Shown here one piece after another: positions 16,985 through 25,396 of a DNA stretch of 64,000 bases. Position 1 is the stretch's first letter. Each line of letters begins with the position of its first letter. The translations under genes were made by a program, and so were the position numbers. The notes under the pieces are model-generated. The model did not search any database and had not been told where the DNA came from. It saw only the letters and a program-made list of their open reading frames with translations. This DNA is from Bacillota bacterium. GTDB taxonomy: Bacteria > Bacillota > Clostridia > Tissierellales > MES13. The stretch lies in assembly GCA_009711785.1 (NCBI GenBank), contig VENA01000046.1, forward strand, positions 20,419 to 84,418, read 5' to 3'.

Positions 16985-16988
16985 GATT

Positions 16989-17399
16989 ATGATAATTAAA
17001 TTAATTCTCGTATTAATAGGTTTATCTGGTGGGATATTAGTAGGAACAGCACTAGCTTCCTTTATTACTTTATTAGATATAGTACCTAGATTAGCACAAG
17101 TATCTAATACAAGTTTCTTAATATCTTTTTATCAAATAATAATGACTTTATCTATAGTAGTCGTTACTTTAAGCCACTTTTTTGAGTATTCATTACACTT
17201 AACAAAGTATATAACAATGCCTATAGGACTAATAATAGGGGTTTTTGTAGGGTTATTAGCAGCGGCATTAGCTGAAGTTTTAAATGTGATACCTATACTT
17301 GAAAGAAGGACTAAATTAGGAAAGAATATATATTATTGCTTACTGGGAATTTCTTTAGGAAAGGTATTTGGGTCTTTATTTTATTGGCTAAAAATGTAA
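16989..17399 (+). CDS. spoVAB: stage V sporulation protein AB
   Basis: A 136-residue integral membrane protein with four hydrophobic segments, ending in LGKNIYYCLLGISLGKVFGSLFYW as in SpoVAB. Conserved GLSGGILVGTALASFITLLDIVPRL at the start. It follows spoVAA by 4 bp and precedes spoVAC by 19 bp. Function within the SpoVA complex is accessory and not defined; SpoVAA and SpoVAB are present mainly in species with the full operon, as here. Confidence 0.9.
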   Translation: MIIKLILVLIGLSGGILVGTALASFITLLDIVPRLAQVSNTSFLISFYQIIMTLSIVVVTLSHFFEYSLHLTKYITMPIGLIIGVFVGLLAAALAEVLNVIPILERRTKLGKNIYYCLLGISLGKVFGSLFYWLKM

Positions 17400-17418
17400 A
17401 GTTTGAAGGAGGAATTAA

Positions 17419-17859
17419 ATGAAAAATATAAATCAAAAAGATTATAAAGATTATGTAGATGGTATTGTACCTAAACCTACATATTTTAAAAATTGTATAT
17501 GGGCATTTATTATAGGTGGATTAATATGTACGTTTGGCCAATTTATAACAGAACTTGTTATGAAGTATGGGTTAAATAAGAAAGAAGCAGCTACAGCTAC
17601 TCCCATAATATTGATATTTTTAGGAGCTTTTTTTACAGGACTGGGTTTATATGATAGATTAGGAAAATTTGCTGGTGCCGGTTCAATTGTTCCTATAACA
17701 GGTTTTGCTAATTCAATAGTATCACCTGCTATGGAATTTAAAAGGGAAGGATATGTATTAGGAGTAGCTGCTAGAATGTTTTCGATTGCTGGTCCAGTTT
17801 TAGTATATGGTTTTGGAAGTTCAGTAATAGTTGGTATAATTTATTATTTTATTTATTAG
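17419..17859 (+). CDS. spoVAC: stage V sporulation protein AC
   Basis: A 146-residue membrane protein of the SpoVAC/AEb family. SpoVAC is the mechanosensitive channel part of the dipicolinic acid channel. Signature elements: KDYVDGIVPKPTYFKNCIWAFIIGGLICTFGQ, the FAGAGSIVPITGFANSIVSPAMEFKREGYVLG amphipathic region and the C-terminal GSSVIVGIIYYF helix. Homologous to spoVAEb two genes on. ATG follows GGAGGA. Confidence 0.95.
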   Translation: MKNINQKDYKDYVDGIVPKPTYFKNCIWAFIIGGLICTFGQFITELVMKYGLNKKEAATATPIILIFLGAFFTGLGLYDRLGKFAGAGSIVPITGFANSIVSPAMEFKREGYVLGVAARMFSIAGPVLVYGFGSSVIVGIIYYFIY

Positions 17860-17872
17860 GAGTGTGAATAAT

Positions 17873-18892
17873 TTGGCAGTTAAAAGGTTAGGTAGTCAAA
17901 CAATATTATTAAAAAATCCTCCTTCTATTATAGCAACTGGTTCTATTGTTGGTCCTAAAGAAGGAGAAGGTCCTTTAAGAAATTATTTTGATGTAATATT
18001 AGATGATGATTTAAAGAACGAAAAATCTTGGGAGAAATGTGAATCAAAAATGCAAATAGATGCAATTAATACAGCCTTAAATAAAAGTAATTTGACAGAG
18101 AAAGATATAGATTATTTATTTGCTGGAGATTTACTTAATCAAATAATTTCATCAGGGTTTGCTGCGAGGAAATTAGCCATACCTTTTTTTGGATTATATG
18201 GTGCCTGCTCTACAATGACAGAATCCTTAAGCTTAGGGGCAATGGCAGTTGATGGTGGTTTTGCTGATAAAGTAATTTGTGTTACTTCTAGTCATTTTAG
18301 CACGGCTGAAAGACAATTTAGATACCCTTTAGAACTTGGCAATCAAAGAGCATTAACAACACAATGGACAGTCACAGGATCAGGGGCTGCTATATTATCA
18401 TCGGAAGATAAAGGTCCATTTATTACTCACGTTACAACAGGAAAAGTTGTTGATCCAGGAATAAATGATGTTAATAATATGGGAGCAGCTATGGCTCCAG
18501 CTGCAGCAGATACTATAGTACAGCATTTTAAAGATAGTGGTTTTAAAATTGATGATTATGATTTAATTATAACCGGTGATTTAGCAACTATAGGAAAAGA
18601 AATAGCTTTGGATTTAATAAAAAAAGAAGGTTTCGATATAACTAGTATTTATACAGATTGTGGTATTGAAATATTTGATAATAAAAAACAAGATACTCAT
18701 TCAGGAGGAAGTGGGTGTGGATGTTCGGCAGTGGTTTTTGCAGGATATATTTATAAAGAGATGTTAAAAGGAAATCTAAATAGAGTTTTATTAGTTTCAA
18801 CAGGAGCATTACATTCACCTACTTCTGTACAACAAGGAGAGTCAGTTCCTGGTATAGCTCATGCTATAACAATAAGTAATAAAAAAGATTAG
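17873..18892 (+). CDS. spoVAD: stage V sporulation protein AD
   Basis: A 339-residue thiolase-fold protein that binds dipicolinic acid. Landmarks: NPPSIIATGSIVGPKEGEGPL, YGACSTMTESLSLGAMAVDGG, the SSHFSTAERQFRYPLELGNQR loop and HSGGSGCGCSAVVFAGY. Start choice: GTG at 17864 is only 1 nt from GGAG, while TTG at 17873 is 10 nt away and gives the usual length, so I use TTG. Four bp after spoVAC and 10 bp before spoVAEb. It lacks the catalytic Cys-His set of active thiolases apart from the Cys in GACS, in keeping with a binding role. Confidence 0.93.
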   Translation: MAVKRLGSQTILLKNPPSIIATGSIVGPKEGEGPLRNYFDVILDDDLKNEKSWEKCESKMQIDAINTALNKSNLTEKDIDYLFAGDLLNQIISSGFAARKLAIPFFGLYGACSTMTESLSLGAMAVDGGFADKVICVTSSHFSTAERQFRYPLELGNQRALTTQWTVTGSGAAILSSEDKGPFITHVTTGKVVDPGINDVNNMGAAMAPAAADTIVQHFKDSGFKIDDYDLIITGDLATIGKEIALDLIKKEGFDITSIYTDCGIEIFDNKKQDTHSGGSGCGCSAVVFAGYIYKEMLKGNLNRVLLVSTGALHSPTSVQQGESVPGIAHAITISNKKD

Positions 18893-18902
18893 GGGTGAAA
18901 TT

Positions 18903-19259
18903 ATGGTTTATATTAAAGCTTTTTTAGTTGGAGGAGTTATATGTGTAATAGGACAATTATTAATGGATGGAACAAAAATGACTCCAGCCCATGTACTTGT
19001 AACCTTTGTAACCTCAGGAGTAATATTGACTGCTATAGGAATATATGAACCTATAGCAAATTTTGGTGGTGCAGGCGCTACAGTACCGTTGCCTGGATTT
19101 GGGTATGCTTTAGGAAAAGGAGTTATAGAAGCAGTAAAAAAAGATGGAATATTAGGAATTTTCACAGGAGGTATTCAAGCTACTGCTGGTGGTGTGGCTG
19201 CTGCAGTATTTTTTGGCTATTTAATGTCAGTTATATTTAATCCTAAGACTAAAAAATAA
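18903..19259 (+). CDS. spoVAEB: stage V sporulation protein AEb
   Basis: A 118-residue membrane protein homologous to SpoVAC: KAFLVGGVICVIGQLLMDGTKMTPAHVLVTFV, then ANFGGAGATVPLPGFGYALGKGVIEAVKKDGILG and a C-terminal helix GGVAAAVFFGYLMSVIF. Part of the dipicolinate channel complex in the forespore inner membrane. ATG follows AGGGGTG. The next gene, spoVAEa, is 104 bp away, an unusually long gap that contains a hairpin. Confidence 0.94.
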   Translation: MVYIKAFLVGGVICVIGQLLMDGTKMTPAHVLVTFVTSGVILTAIGIYEPIANFGGAGATVPLPGFGYALGKGVIEAVKKDGILGIFTGGIQATAGGVAAAVFFGYLMSVIFNPKTKK

Positions 19260-19275
19260 GAAATGAAATTTAATA

Positions 19276-19363
19276 GAAAGGTGGTGAAACTACTATTTAT
19301 AGAAATATATCAATAGGCTATTTTGACTGATTCATATTTCTATAATTTTATGTAGTAGTTTAT
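19276..19363 (+). promoter_or_regulatory. split ribosome binding site with intervening hairpin before spoVAEa
   Basis: GAAAGGTGG (19276-19284) is the only Shine-Dalgarno sequence for spoVAEa yet lies about 80 nt before its ATG. Between them an inverted repeat pairs 19287-19308 with 19334-19361 (AAACTACTA...TTATAGAAATAT arms, 21 bp with one 6-7-nt bulge). If folded, the distance from Shine-Dalgarno to ATG collapses to about 4 nt plus the helix. Confidence 0.7.
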
Positions 19364-19936
19364 ATGAAAAATAACAGAAAAATAATATTAGTTACTGATG
19401 GAGATAAAAAGGCATTAAAGGCAGTAGAATTAGCAGCTAAAAATATAGGAGGAAGATGTATATCTAGATCTGCTGGAAATCCCACTGAATTAACAGGTAA
19501 TGAAATTGTTGAGTTAATAAAAATAGCAAAATATGACCCAGTAGTTATAATGGTAGATGATAGGGGAGATCCAGGATTTGGTAAGGGGGAAGCTGCATTA
19601 AAAGAAGTAATCGAACATTCAGATATTGATGTATTAGGAGTAGTAGCAGTAGCATCAAATACTGAAAATGTTATGGGAATAAAAGTTAATTTTTCTATTG
19701 ACTGTAAAGGTGATATTGTTTATGGAGGTGTAGACAAAAACGGTATTAAAACTGAAAATAACAAAGTTTATGGTGATACTGTGGACATTATCAATGAGTA
19801 TGACTTTCCATATATAGTAGGAGTAGGAGATGTGGGTAAAATGGATGGCAAAGATGATTGCAAGATTGGCGCACCAATAATAACAAAAGCTTTAAAAGAA
19901 ATAATGGATAGGAGTAGCTTATATGAGAATCAATAA
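19364..19936 (+). CDS. spoVAEA: stage V sporulation protein AEa
   Basis: A 190-residue soluble protein of the SpoVAEa family with a TOPRIM-like alpha/beta appearance: KIILVTDGDKKALKAVELAAKNIGGRCISRSAGNPT, VVIMVDDRGDPGFGKGEAAL, VLGVVAVASNTE and the end DDCKIGAPIITKALKEIM. Role in the spore is not well defined. It ends inside the first codons of spoVAF (14-bp overlap). No Shine-Dalgarno directly before the ATG; see the hairpin entry. No other start codon with a good site exists in the frame. Confidence 0.9.
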   Translation: MKNNRKIILVTDGDKKALKAVELAAKNIGGRCISRSAGNPTELTGNEIVELIKIAKYDPVVIMVDDRGDPGFGKGEAALKEVIEHSDIDVLGVVAVASNTENVMGIKVNFSIDCKGDIVYGGVDKNGIKTENNKVYGDTVDIINEYDFPYIVGVGDVGKMDGKDDCKIGAPIITKALKEIMDRSSLYENQ

Positions 19937-21380
19937 CTATGACTTAGCGAAGGGGTTATCTCAAAAGATAGGAGTTAATGAAAGTTTTGATGTAGTTAAA
20001 AGAGATATTTTGATTGGAGGCAAAGAAGCTTCTTTAATTTTTATAGATGGTTTTATGAAAGATGAAGCTATGTTGTGGATTCTATCAATATTACAAGAAA
20101 CTAGGAAAGAAGAGATAGTTCCTAATACTTTATCAAAATTAATAAGTAGTAAAATAAATTATGTTGAGTGTGAAATATCAGATAAAATAGAAGAGATGGA
20201 GTATATGATTTTATCAGGGGCTTCAGTCTTAATACTTAGTGATACTAATGAAGGGATCATAATAGATACAAGAACCTATCCGGCTAGAGGACCAGAAGAA
20301 CCTGATTTAGAAAGAGTCACAAGGGGATCAAGAGATGGATTTGTAGAAACAGTTATATTTAATACTGCATTAATCAGAAGAAGAATAAGAGATCCTAATT
20401 TAAGATTTGAAATAAAGAAAGTAGGTAGAAGGTCACAAAGTGACGTTGTGATAGGGTATATAAAAGATATAACAAATGAAGATTTAATAAAAAGTATAAA
20501 AGATAAATTAGATAATGTAAAGACAGATTCTTTAGTAATGGCAGAAAAAAGTCTTGAAGAGTTTATTTTAGGTAGAAGTTGGAATCCATTTCCACAGGCA
20601 AAATTTACTGAGAGACCCGATGTTGCTGCTGCGCATTTATTGGAAGGACATGTCATAGTTATGGTAGATACAACTCCTAGTGTTATGATTTTACCGGTGA
20701 CATTATTTCATTTCACACAACATGCTGAGGATTATTATCAAAATCCAACCATAGGAACATATTTAAGATGGGTTAGATTTTTGGCTATAAGCTTTTCATA
20801 TATATTACCTGCACTTTGGTTACTATTGGTAATGAATAAAGGTATTTTACCTGATAGTATAAAGTTTTTAGGTCCTAAAGAACCAGGACAGGTACCTCTT
20901 TTATTACAATTTATAATATTAGAATTAGGTTTGGATATGTTAAGAATAGCTTCAATACACACACCTAATGCTTTAACAACTTCACTTGGTATTATTGGAG
21001 CTTTGTTACTTGGAGATTTTGCAGTAAAAGTCGGTTGGTTCACACCAGAAACAGTGCTTTATGGTGCAATAGCAGGCATAGGAATGTTTGCAACACCTAG
21101 TATAGAATTTGCACTAGCGCTAAGATTATTTAGGTTAATACAGTTAATATTAACAGGATTATTTAACATTTATGGATTTGTTATAGGATTATTGTTTTTA
21201 TCAATTACATTGTTAAGAACTAAATCTTTCGGTGGTATTGACTATTTATGGCCGCTTATACCATTTAATAAAAGAGCATTGTCAACTATATTCTTTAGAA
21301 AACCAATACCTGAAGTAAGATTAAGACCTGAAATTTTAAGAACAAAGGATTCTGATTCAAAACCTCCAGAAAACAATTAA
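19923..21380 (+). CDS. spoVAF: stage V sporulation protein AF (GerA-like)
   Basis: A 485-residue protein homologous to GerAA/GerA germinant-receptor A subunits, the last gene of complete spoVA operons. Cytoplasmic N-terminal part of about 270 residues (YPARGPEEPDLERVTRGSRDGFVET is the GerA-family signature), then about five membrane segments (FLAISFSYILPALWLLLVM, GALLLGDFAV, TVLYGAIAGIGMFATPSIE, LIQLILTGLFNIYGFVIGLLFLSI) and a C-terminal LRPEILRTKDSDSKPPENN. In Bacillus it modulates dipicolinate release. ATG overlaps the previous gene by 14 bp, indicating coupling. Confidence 0.93.
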   Translation: MRINNYDLAKGLSQKIGVNESFDVVKRDILIGGKEASLIFIDGFMKDEAMLWILSILQETRKEEIVPNTLSKLISSKINYVECEISDKIEEMEYMILSGASVLILSDTNEGIIIDTRTYPARGPEEPDLERVTRGSRDGFVETVIFNTALIRRRIRDPNLRFEIKKVGRRSQSDVVIGYIKDITNEDLIKSIKDKLDNVKTDSLVMAEKSLEEFILGRSWNPFPQAKFTERPDVAAAHLLEGHVIVMVDTTPSVMILPVTLFHFTQHAEDYYQNPTIGTYLRWVRFLAISFSYILPALWLLLVMNKGILPDSIKFLGPKEPGQVPLLLQFIILELGLDMLRIASIHTPNALTTSLGIIGALLLGDFAVKVGWFTPETVLYGAIAGIGMFATPSIEFALALRLFRLIQLILTGLFNIYGFVIGLLFLSITLLRTKSFGGIDYLWPLIPFNKRALSTIFFRKPIPEVRLRPEILRTKDSDSKPPENN

Positions 21381-21410
21381 AAGGCTGAATTCTCAGCCTT
21401 TTAATTGTTT
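21371..21410. terminator. bidirectional terminator between spoVAF and the PBP gene
   Basis: 18-bp perfect stem AAACAATTAAAAGGCTGA/TCAGCCTTTTAATTGTTT with a 4-nt loop; A-run and T-run on the two sides. Both convergent stop codons lie in the arms. Confidence 0.9.
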
Positions 21411-24400
21411 TTATTATTTTGTTTTCTTTTATCATCACCGTTAATAGAATTGTCTTCATTGTTATTTTTATCAATAGAATCAGAATCTTTTTTAGGTTTA
21501 TTTTTTTCATCGTCGGAATCATTAATTTCATTATTATCGTCATCATCATTAAAGAACCAATCATTAATGATATCTCTAAAATCGCCACCTTCAGGTTCTG
21601 TATGGACTTCACATTCTTCAGTAGGAACACTATATTTATAATCCTTTGGTGGTGTTGCTTCAGGATGGTCCTCAGGAATATATGGTGGTTGTCGCTTTAT
21701 AAAAACTTTCATTTCCCTTACTTCATCAGGACAATAATCATTGACTAATTTTCCATTAGTACTATCTACTGTAACTTCAACATGTGTTTCACAGTAGTTA
21801 GTAGGTTCTGTACCTTGAATGAATATTTCTGATCTTGCTCTATTACTACGTTGATCTTTTTTACATAAGTCTGTTGCTAACTTTCCAGAATCCATACATA
21901 TTGCTCTTGTTACAAAACCTTTAGGTTTATCAAAATCTTTAGGTTTTAATCCTTTATCCTCATGAATTTGTAACATTACTTTACTCCATAAAATTGAGGC
22001 TAATTTACTACCATCACTCAATTTTATTGCTTGATTATCATTTCCAATCCACACGCCTGCTGAATAATAAGGTGTATAGCCAACAAACCATGCATCGGAT
22101 TTATTTTGAGTAGTTCCAGTTTTTCCTGCAACTGGAATTTTAGTGTTGTATCTATATATCTGTGCTCTACTACCCGTTCCATTTGTTACAGCGCTCTTTA
22201 AAATATCAGTCATTAAATATGAAACTTGAGGTGTAACTACGATGTTCTTTCTTGGCTTATTTTCAAGTATGATTTTTCCATCTCTATCTTCTACCTTAGT
22301 ATATACAATAGGTTGAGTGTGTATCCCATTATTAGCAATAGAACTATAAGCAGAAGTCATTGTTAATGGAGTTATACCATTGGTCATTCCTCCTAAAGCT
22401 AAAGGAGCTAAATCTTCATCAAAAGTACCACTGCCCATCTTTCTAGCTTCTTCTTCTGTTCTAAATGTATCTTTGGAAGGATCTTCAGAATTAATAACTC
22501 CTAAACTTGTTAAATATTCAGTAGAAGTATTAACTCCTATCTTTTTTAACATTTTTACAGAAGCTACATTTACAGATTGTTCCACAGCATATCTTAATGT
22601 CATTAATCCTTTATATCCAGAATACCAGTTTTTAGGCCATAATTCATTTGATTTATTGTAATGGGCTACATCATCAATTATAGATGCTGCAGTAAAACCA
22701 TTATCTAATGCTGGTAAATATACAGCTATAGGCTTAATAGATGAACCAGGCTGTCTAGGAGAATCTGTAGCTCTATTTAATAATCTGCTACCTTTAATAT
22801 CTCTACCTCCTACTAAAGCTTTGACTTGTCCTGTAGTATAATCCATTATAGTCATTGCTGATTGAGGTTGAACTACTCCAGTTTTATTTATATAGAAGTA
22901 TTTTGGATTAATTAATAAGGTATTGTTAGATATAGTGTAGAAATCTTTATTCTTATTTAAAAAATCTTTATTAATAATAAATTGCTTATTATCTTTATCA
23001 ACAGTATATTTATTTTTCGGTATATCTAGTGCCCATGTTGTATGGGTAATTAAATTTTTATTTGAGTCTATACTATAATAGTCACCAACGGAAAGATTTC
23101 TGTAATAGATTTTATTATTTTTAATTGCAAGGTCGCCATTATTCCTTAATGCATAAGTGCCTTTTTCAATTTTTAAGTTATAATTTTCATCTAATAAATT
23201 AGACTTTTTATAAAATACTATACGACCGTAACTGTCTAATATATTTCCGTATCTGTCAATAGAGCGTTTAACTAAGGATAAACCATCTGACTTTCCATAA
23301 AGTTCAGAAGTAACACTTTTAACGAAATTCTCATATACATTCTCAACCTTACTTTGCATTTTAATATCCATAGTGGAATAAATTTTCAATCCACCTGTGT
23401 ATAATGCTCTTTGTGCTTGTTCTTCAGTATAATCTCCTGTTGCTATTAAATCTTCCACAACTCTTTTCTTAACATAATCATTAAAATAAGATGTTTCGAT
23501 GTGCTTATTTTTTTTAAGTCCTGGTTTTATTGCTGTTCTCATATCTTCATTTAATGCATTCTGATACTCATCTTCTGTAATCATACCTAAATCTCTCATT
23601 TTTGATAAAATTACCTTTTGTCGTTCAACTGCTTCTTCATTAAAAAGTGCTGCATATTTTTTCCCGCTTATTTCAACATAGCCGACTAAATCCTTAGAAT
23701 TTTCTGATACGTTACTAGGGTTAGTTCGGTTATATAATGAAAGCTTAGATGGATGTTTTGTTATACCTGCTATCATAGCACTTTCAGCTATAGTAAGTTC
23801 ACTAGCATCCTTTGAAAAATAAGTTTGTGCAGCTGCTTGAACACCATAAGCACCTTGCCCTAAATAAATCGTATTTAAATACGATTTAAGAATTTGTCTT
23901 TTAGTAAGTTGTCTTTCCATTTGAATAGCAATATACATTTCTTTAATTTTTCTAGTAAATTCTTTATCTGCATTCAAATAGATGTTTCTAGCAAGCTGTT
24001 GAGTTATTGTACTAGCACCTTGAACTAAAGCACCTTTTTTAATATCAGTTATTGCTGCTCTAATAATTCCTTTCGGATCTACTCCGTGATGGTCCCAAAA
24101 TCTTTCATCTTCTATAGCTATTATGGCATTTTCTAAATGGTCAGATATTTCATCTAAACTGACTATTGTTCTAAATTCTTCTGTTTGAATTTGTTCTATT
24201 AATTTGCCATTAGCATCGTAGATAAATGAATTTTCATTAAGCATACTTACATCTTTTTCAAAGTTCATATCCTCGGGTACGTTTTTAATTGTAGCTATAA
24301 AAAGGCCACCAGCAGCTCCTGCTCCAATAAATAAAGTAAAAATTACTACGACTAAAATAACTCTAAAAATACTAATTTTTTTCTTTTTCTTTTTATTTTT

Positions 24401-24439
24401 AGTCTTACGTTTTGTTCTTCTTTTATCATTTTCAGACAT
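21401..24439 (-). CDS. class A penicillin-binding protein (bifunctional transglycosylase/transpeptidase)
   Basis: Builds and cross-links peptidoglycan. 1012 residues: a very basic cytosolic start (KRRTKRKTKNKKKKKK), one membrane helix (residues 24-50), a GT51 domain with catalytic Glu110 in IEDERFWDHHGVDPKG and QGASTITQQLARN, an inserted linker of about 150 residues (roughly 350-510), then the transpeptidase domain with SxxK in RQPGSSIKP, SVN in QSVNVASVK and KTGT in VAGKTGTTQNKSDAWFVG. The C-terminus is an Asp/Asn/Lys-rich disordered tail of about 60 residues. Similar to PBP1A/PonA of Clostridia. GGAGG precedes ATG. It is monocistronic and convergent with spoVAF. Confidence 0.95.
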   Translation of the reverse strand: MSENDKRRTKRKTKNKKKKKKISIFRVILVVVIFTLFIGAGAAGGLFIATIKNVPEDMNFEKDVSMLNENSFIYDANGKLIEQIQTEEFRTIVSLDEISDHLENAIIAIEDERFWDHHGVDPKGIIRAAITDIKKGALVQGASTITQQLARNIYLNADKEFTRKIKEMYIAIQMERQLTKRQILKSYLNTIYLGQGAYGVQAAAQTYFSKDASELTIAESAMIAGITKHPSKLSLYNRTNPSNVSENSKDLVGYVEISGKKYAALFNEEAVERQKVILSKMRDLGMITEDEYQNALNEDMRTAIKPGLKKNKHIETSYFNDYVKKRVVEDLIATGDYTEEQAQRALYTGGLKIYSTMDIKMQSKVENVYENFVKSVTSELYGKSDGLSLVKRSIDRYGNILDSYGRIVFYKKSNLLDENYNLKIEKGTYALRNNGDLAIKNNKIYYRNLSVGDYYSIDSNKNLITHTTWALDIPKNKYTVDKDNKQFIINKDFLNKNKDFYTISNNTLLINPKYFYINKTGVVQPQSAMTIMDYTTGQVKALVGGRDIKGSRLLNRATDSPRQPGSSIKPIAVYLPALDNGFTAASIIDDVAHYNKSNELWPKNWYSGYKGLMTLRYAVEQSVNVASVKMLKKIGVNTSTEYLTSLGVINSEDPSKDTFRTEEEARKMGSGTFDEDLAPLALGGMTNGITPLTMTSAYSSIANNGIHTQPIVYTKVEDRDGKIILENKPRKNIVVTPQVSYLMTDILKSAVTNGTGSRAQIYRYNTKIPVAGKTGTTQNKSDAWFVGYTPYYSAGVWIGNDNQAIKLSDGSKLASILWSKVMLQIHEDKGLKPKDFDKPKGFVTRAICMDSGKLATDLCKKDQRSNRARSEIFIQGTEPTNYCETHVEVTVDSTNGKLVNDYCPDEVREMKVFIKRQPPYIPEDHPEATPPKDYKYSVPTEECEVHTEPEGGDFRDIINDWFFNDDDDNNEINDSDDEKNKPKKDSDSIDKNNNEDNSINGDDKRKQNNKNN

Positions 24440-24676
24440 TTTTTAACCTCCTTAAGTGGGATGAAGGCAAGAGTATAGAATATATAAATATCAAAACAAT
24501 TATATCATATAAATATATGTATGTTAAATAGTTAATATTGTTAGATTAAAGATTACAAGTATATTCACTTATATATAAATTATACCAATATTTAGCATAA
24601 TAAATACCTAAAAATATAAATCATATTTTTGAAACTTATAGAAATTAAAGCATATATTATAATAAGGGGGGCCTTT

Positions 24677-25333
24677 ATGAAAAGAAAAAGCAGGAAAAAA
24701 AAGACATTTATTGCTATAGTTATTTTACTAGTTGCATTTATATATCTTTTTATTATAGTTGATAGAAACCTTAAGCCTACTGTTTTAGCTTTAAGTGAAG
24801 TAAAAGCTAGGATGATAGGTACACAAGCGATAAATGATGCTGTAAGTATGAAAATTAAAGATGATATAAAATATAAAGATTTAATTTTCATTAAATATGA
24901 TAGTAATGGAAAAGTAACAATGATACAAGCGAATACAGTTATGATGAATTCTATAGCTTCTGATGTTGCATTGACTGTACAAGAAAAAATAAGACAAATT
25001 GGAGTAAAAAGCATAGAAATTCCTTTAGGAAATGCTTTTAATAGTCAATTATTAGCTCAACGAGGACCAAGGATAAATGTAGACATAGTACCTCAAGGGT
25101 CAGTGAGTGTAGATTTTTCAACTGAATTTGAAGAATCTGGTCTTAATCAAACTATACATAGAGTTTTTCTAACAATTCAAGCTGATGTTAGAGTAATTAT
25201 ACCTCTAGCTTCTGATACCGTGAAAATTTCATCTACAGTGCCTATTGCTGAAACAGTAATAGTAGGTGATGTACCAGAAAGTTATGTAAATGTTCCTAAG
25301 GATGAATTTATAAATCTTATTCCTGGAAGTTAA
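24677..25333 (+). CDS. yunB: sporulation protein YunB
   Basis: A 218-residue protein with one N-terminal membrane anchor (FIAIVILLVAFIYLFIIVD) after a basic KRKSRKKK start and an extracytoplasmic domain. The conserved LSEVKARMIGTQAINDAV, VQANTVMMNSIASDVAL and the C-terminal ADVRVIIPL...AETVIVGDVPESYVNV identify YunB, a sigma-E-controlled mother-cell sporulation protein in Bacillus. The frame is open from 24629, but ATG at 24677 follows GGGGGG and gives the family start. A CATATATTA at 24651-24659 could be a mother-cell-type -10, with low confidence. Shorter than Bacillus YunB (about 254). Confidence 0.87.
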   Translation: MKRKSRKKKTFIAIVILLVAFIYLFIIVDRNLKPTVLALSEVKARMIGTQAINDAVSMKIKDDIKYKDLIFIKYDSNGKVTMIQANTVMMNSIASDVALTVQEKIRQIGVKSIEIPLGNAFNSQLLAQRGPRINVDIVPQGSVSVDFSTEFEESGLNQTIHRVFLTIQADVRVIIPLASDTVKISSTVPIAETVIVGDVPESYVNVPKDEFINLIPGS

Positions 25334-25396
25334 TATATTTGAATAGAAGAATAAATTTGATATACTTATGAAAAGAAGGAGTAGAGGTGATTTAAT

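Noticed and set aside
19284..19316. Ten-codon leader peptide (GTG start) before spoVAEa
   Set aside because: The Shine-Dalgarno would overlap or touch the GTG and there is no amino-acid bias; the hairpin explanation fits better.
21295..21748. Long overlapping frames in the C-terminal tail region of the PBP
   Set aside because: Low-complexity repeats of Asp/Asn codons give open frames on several strands; the PBP frame is the true one.
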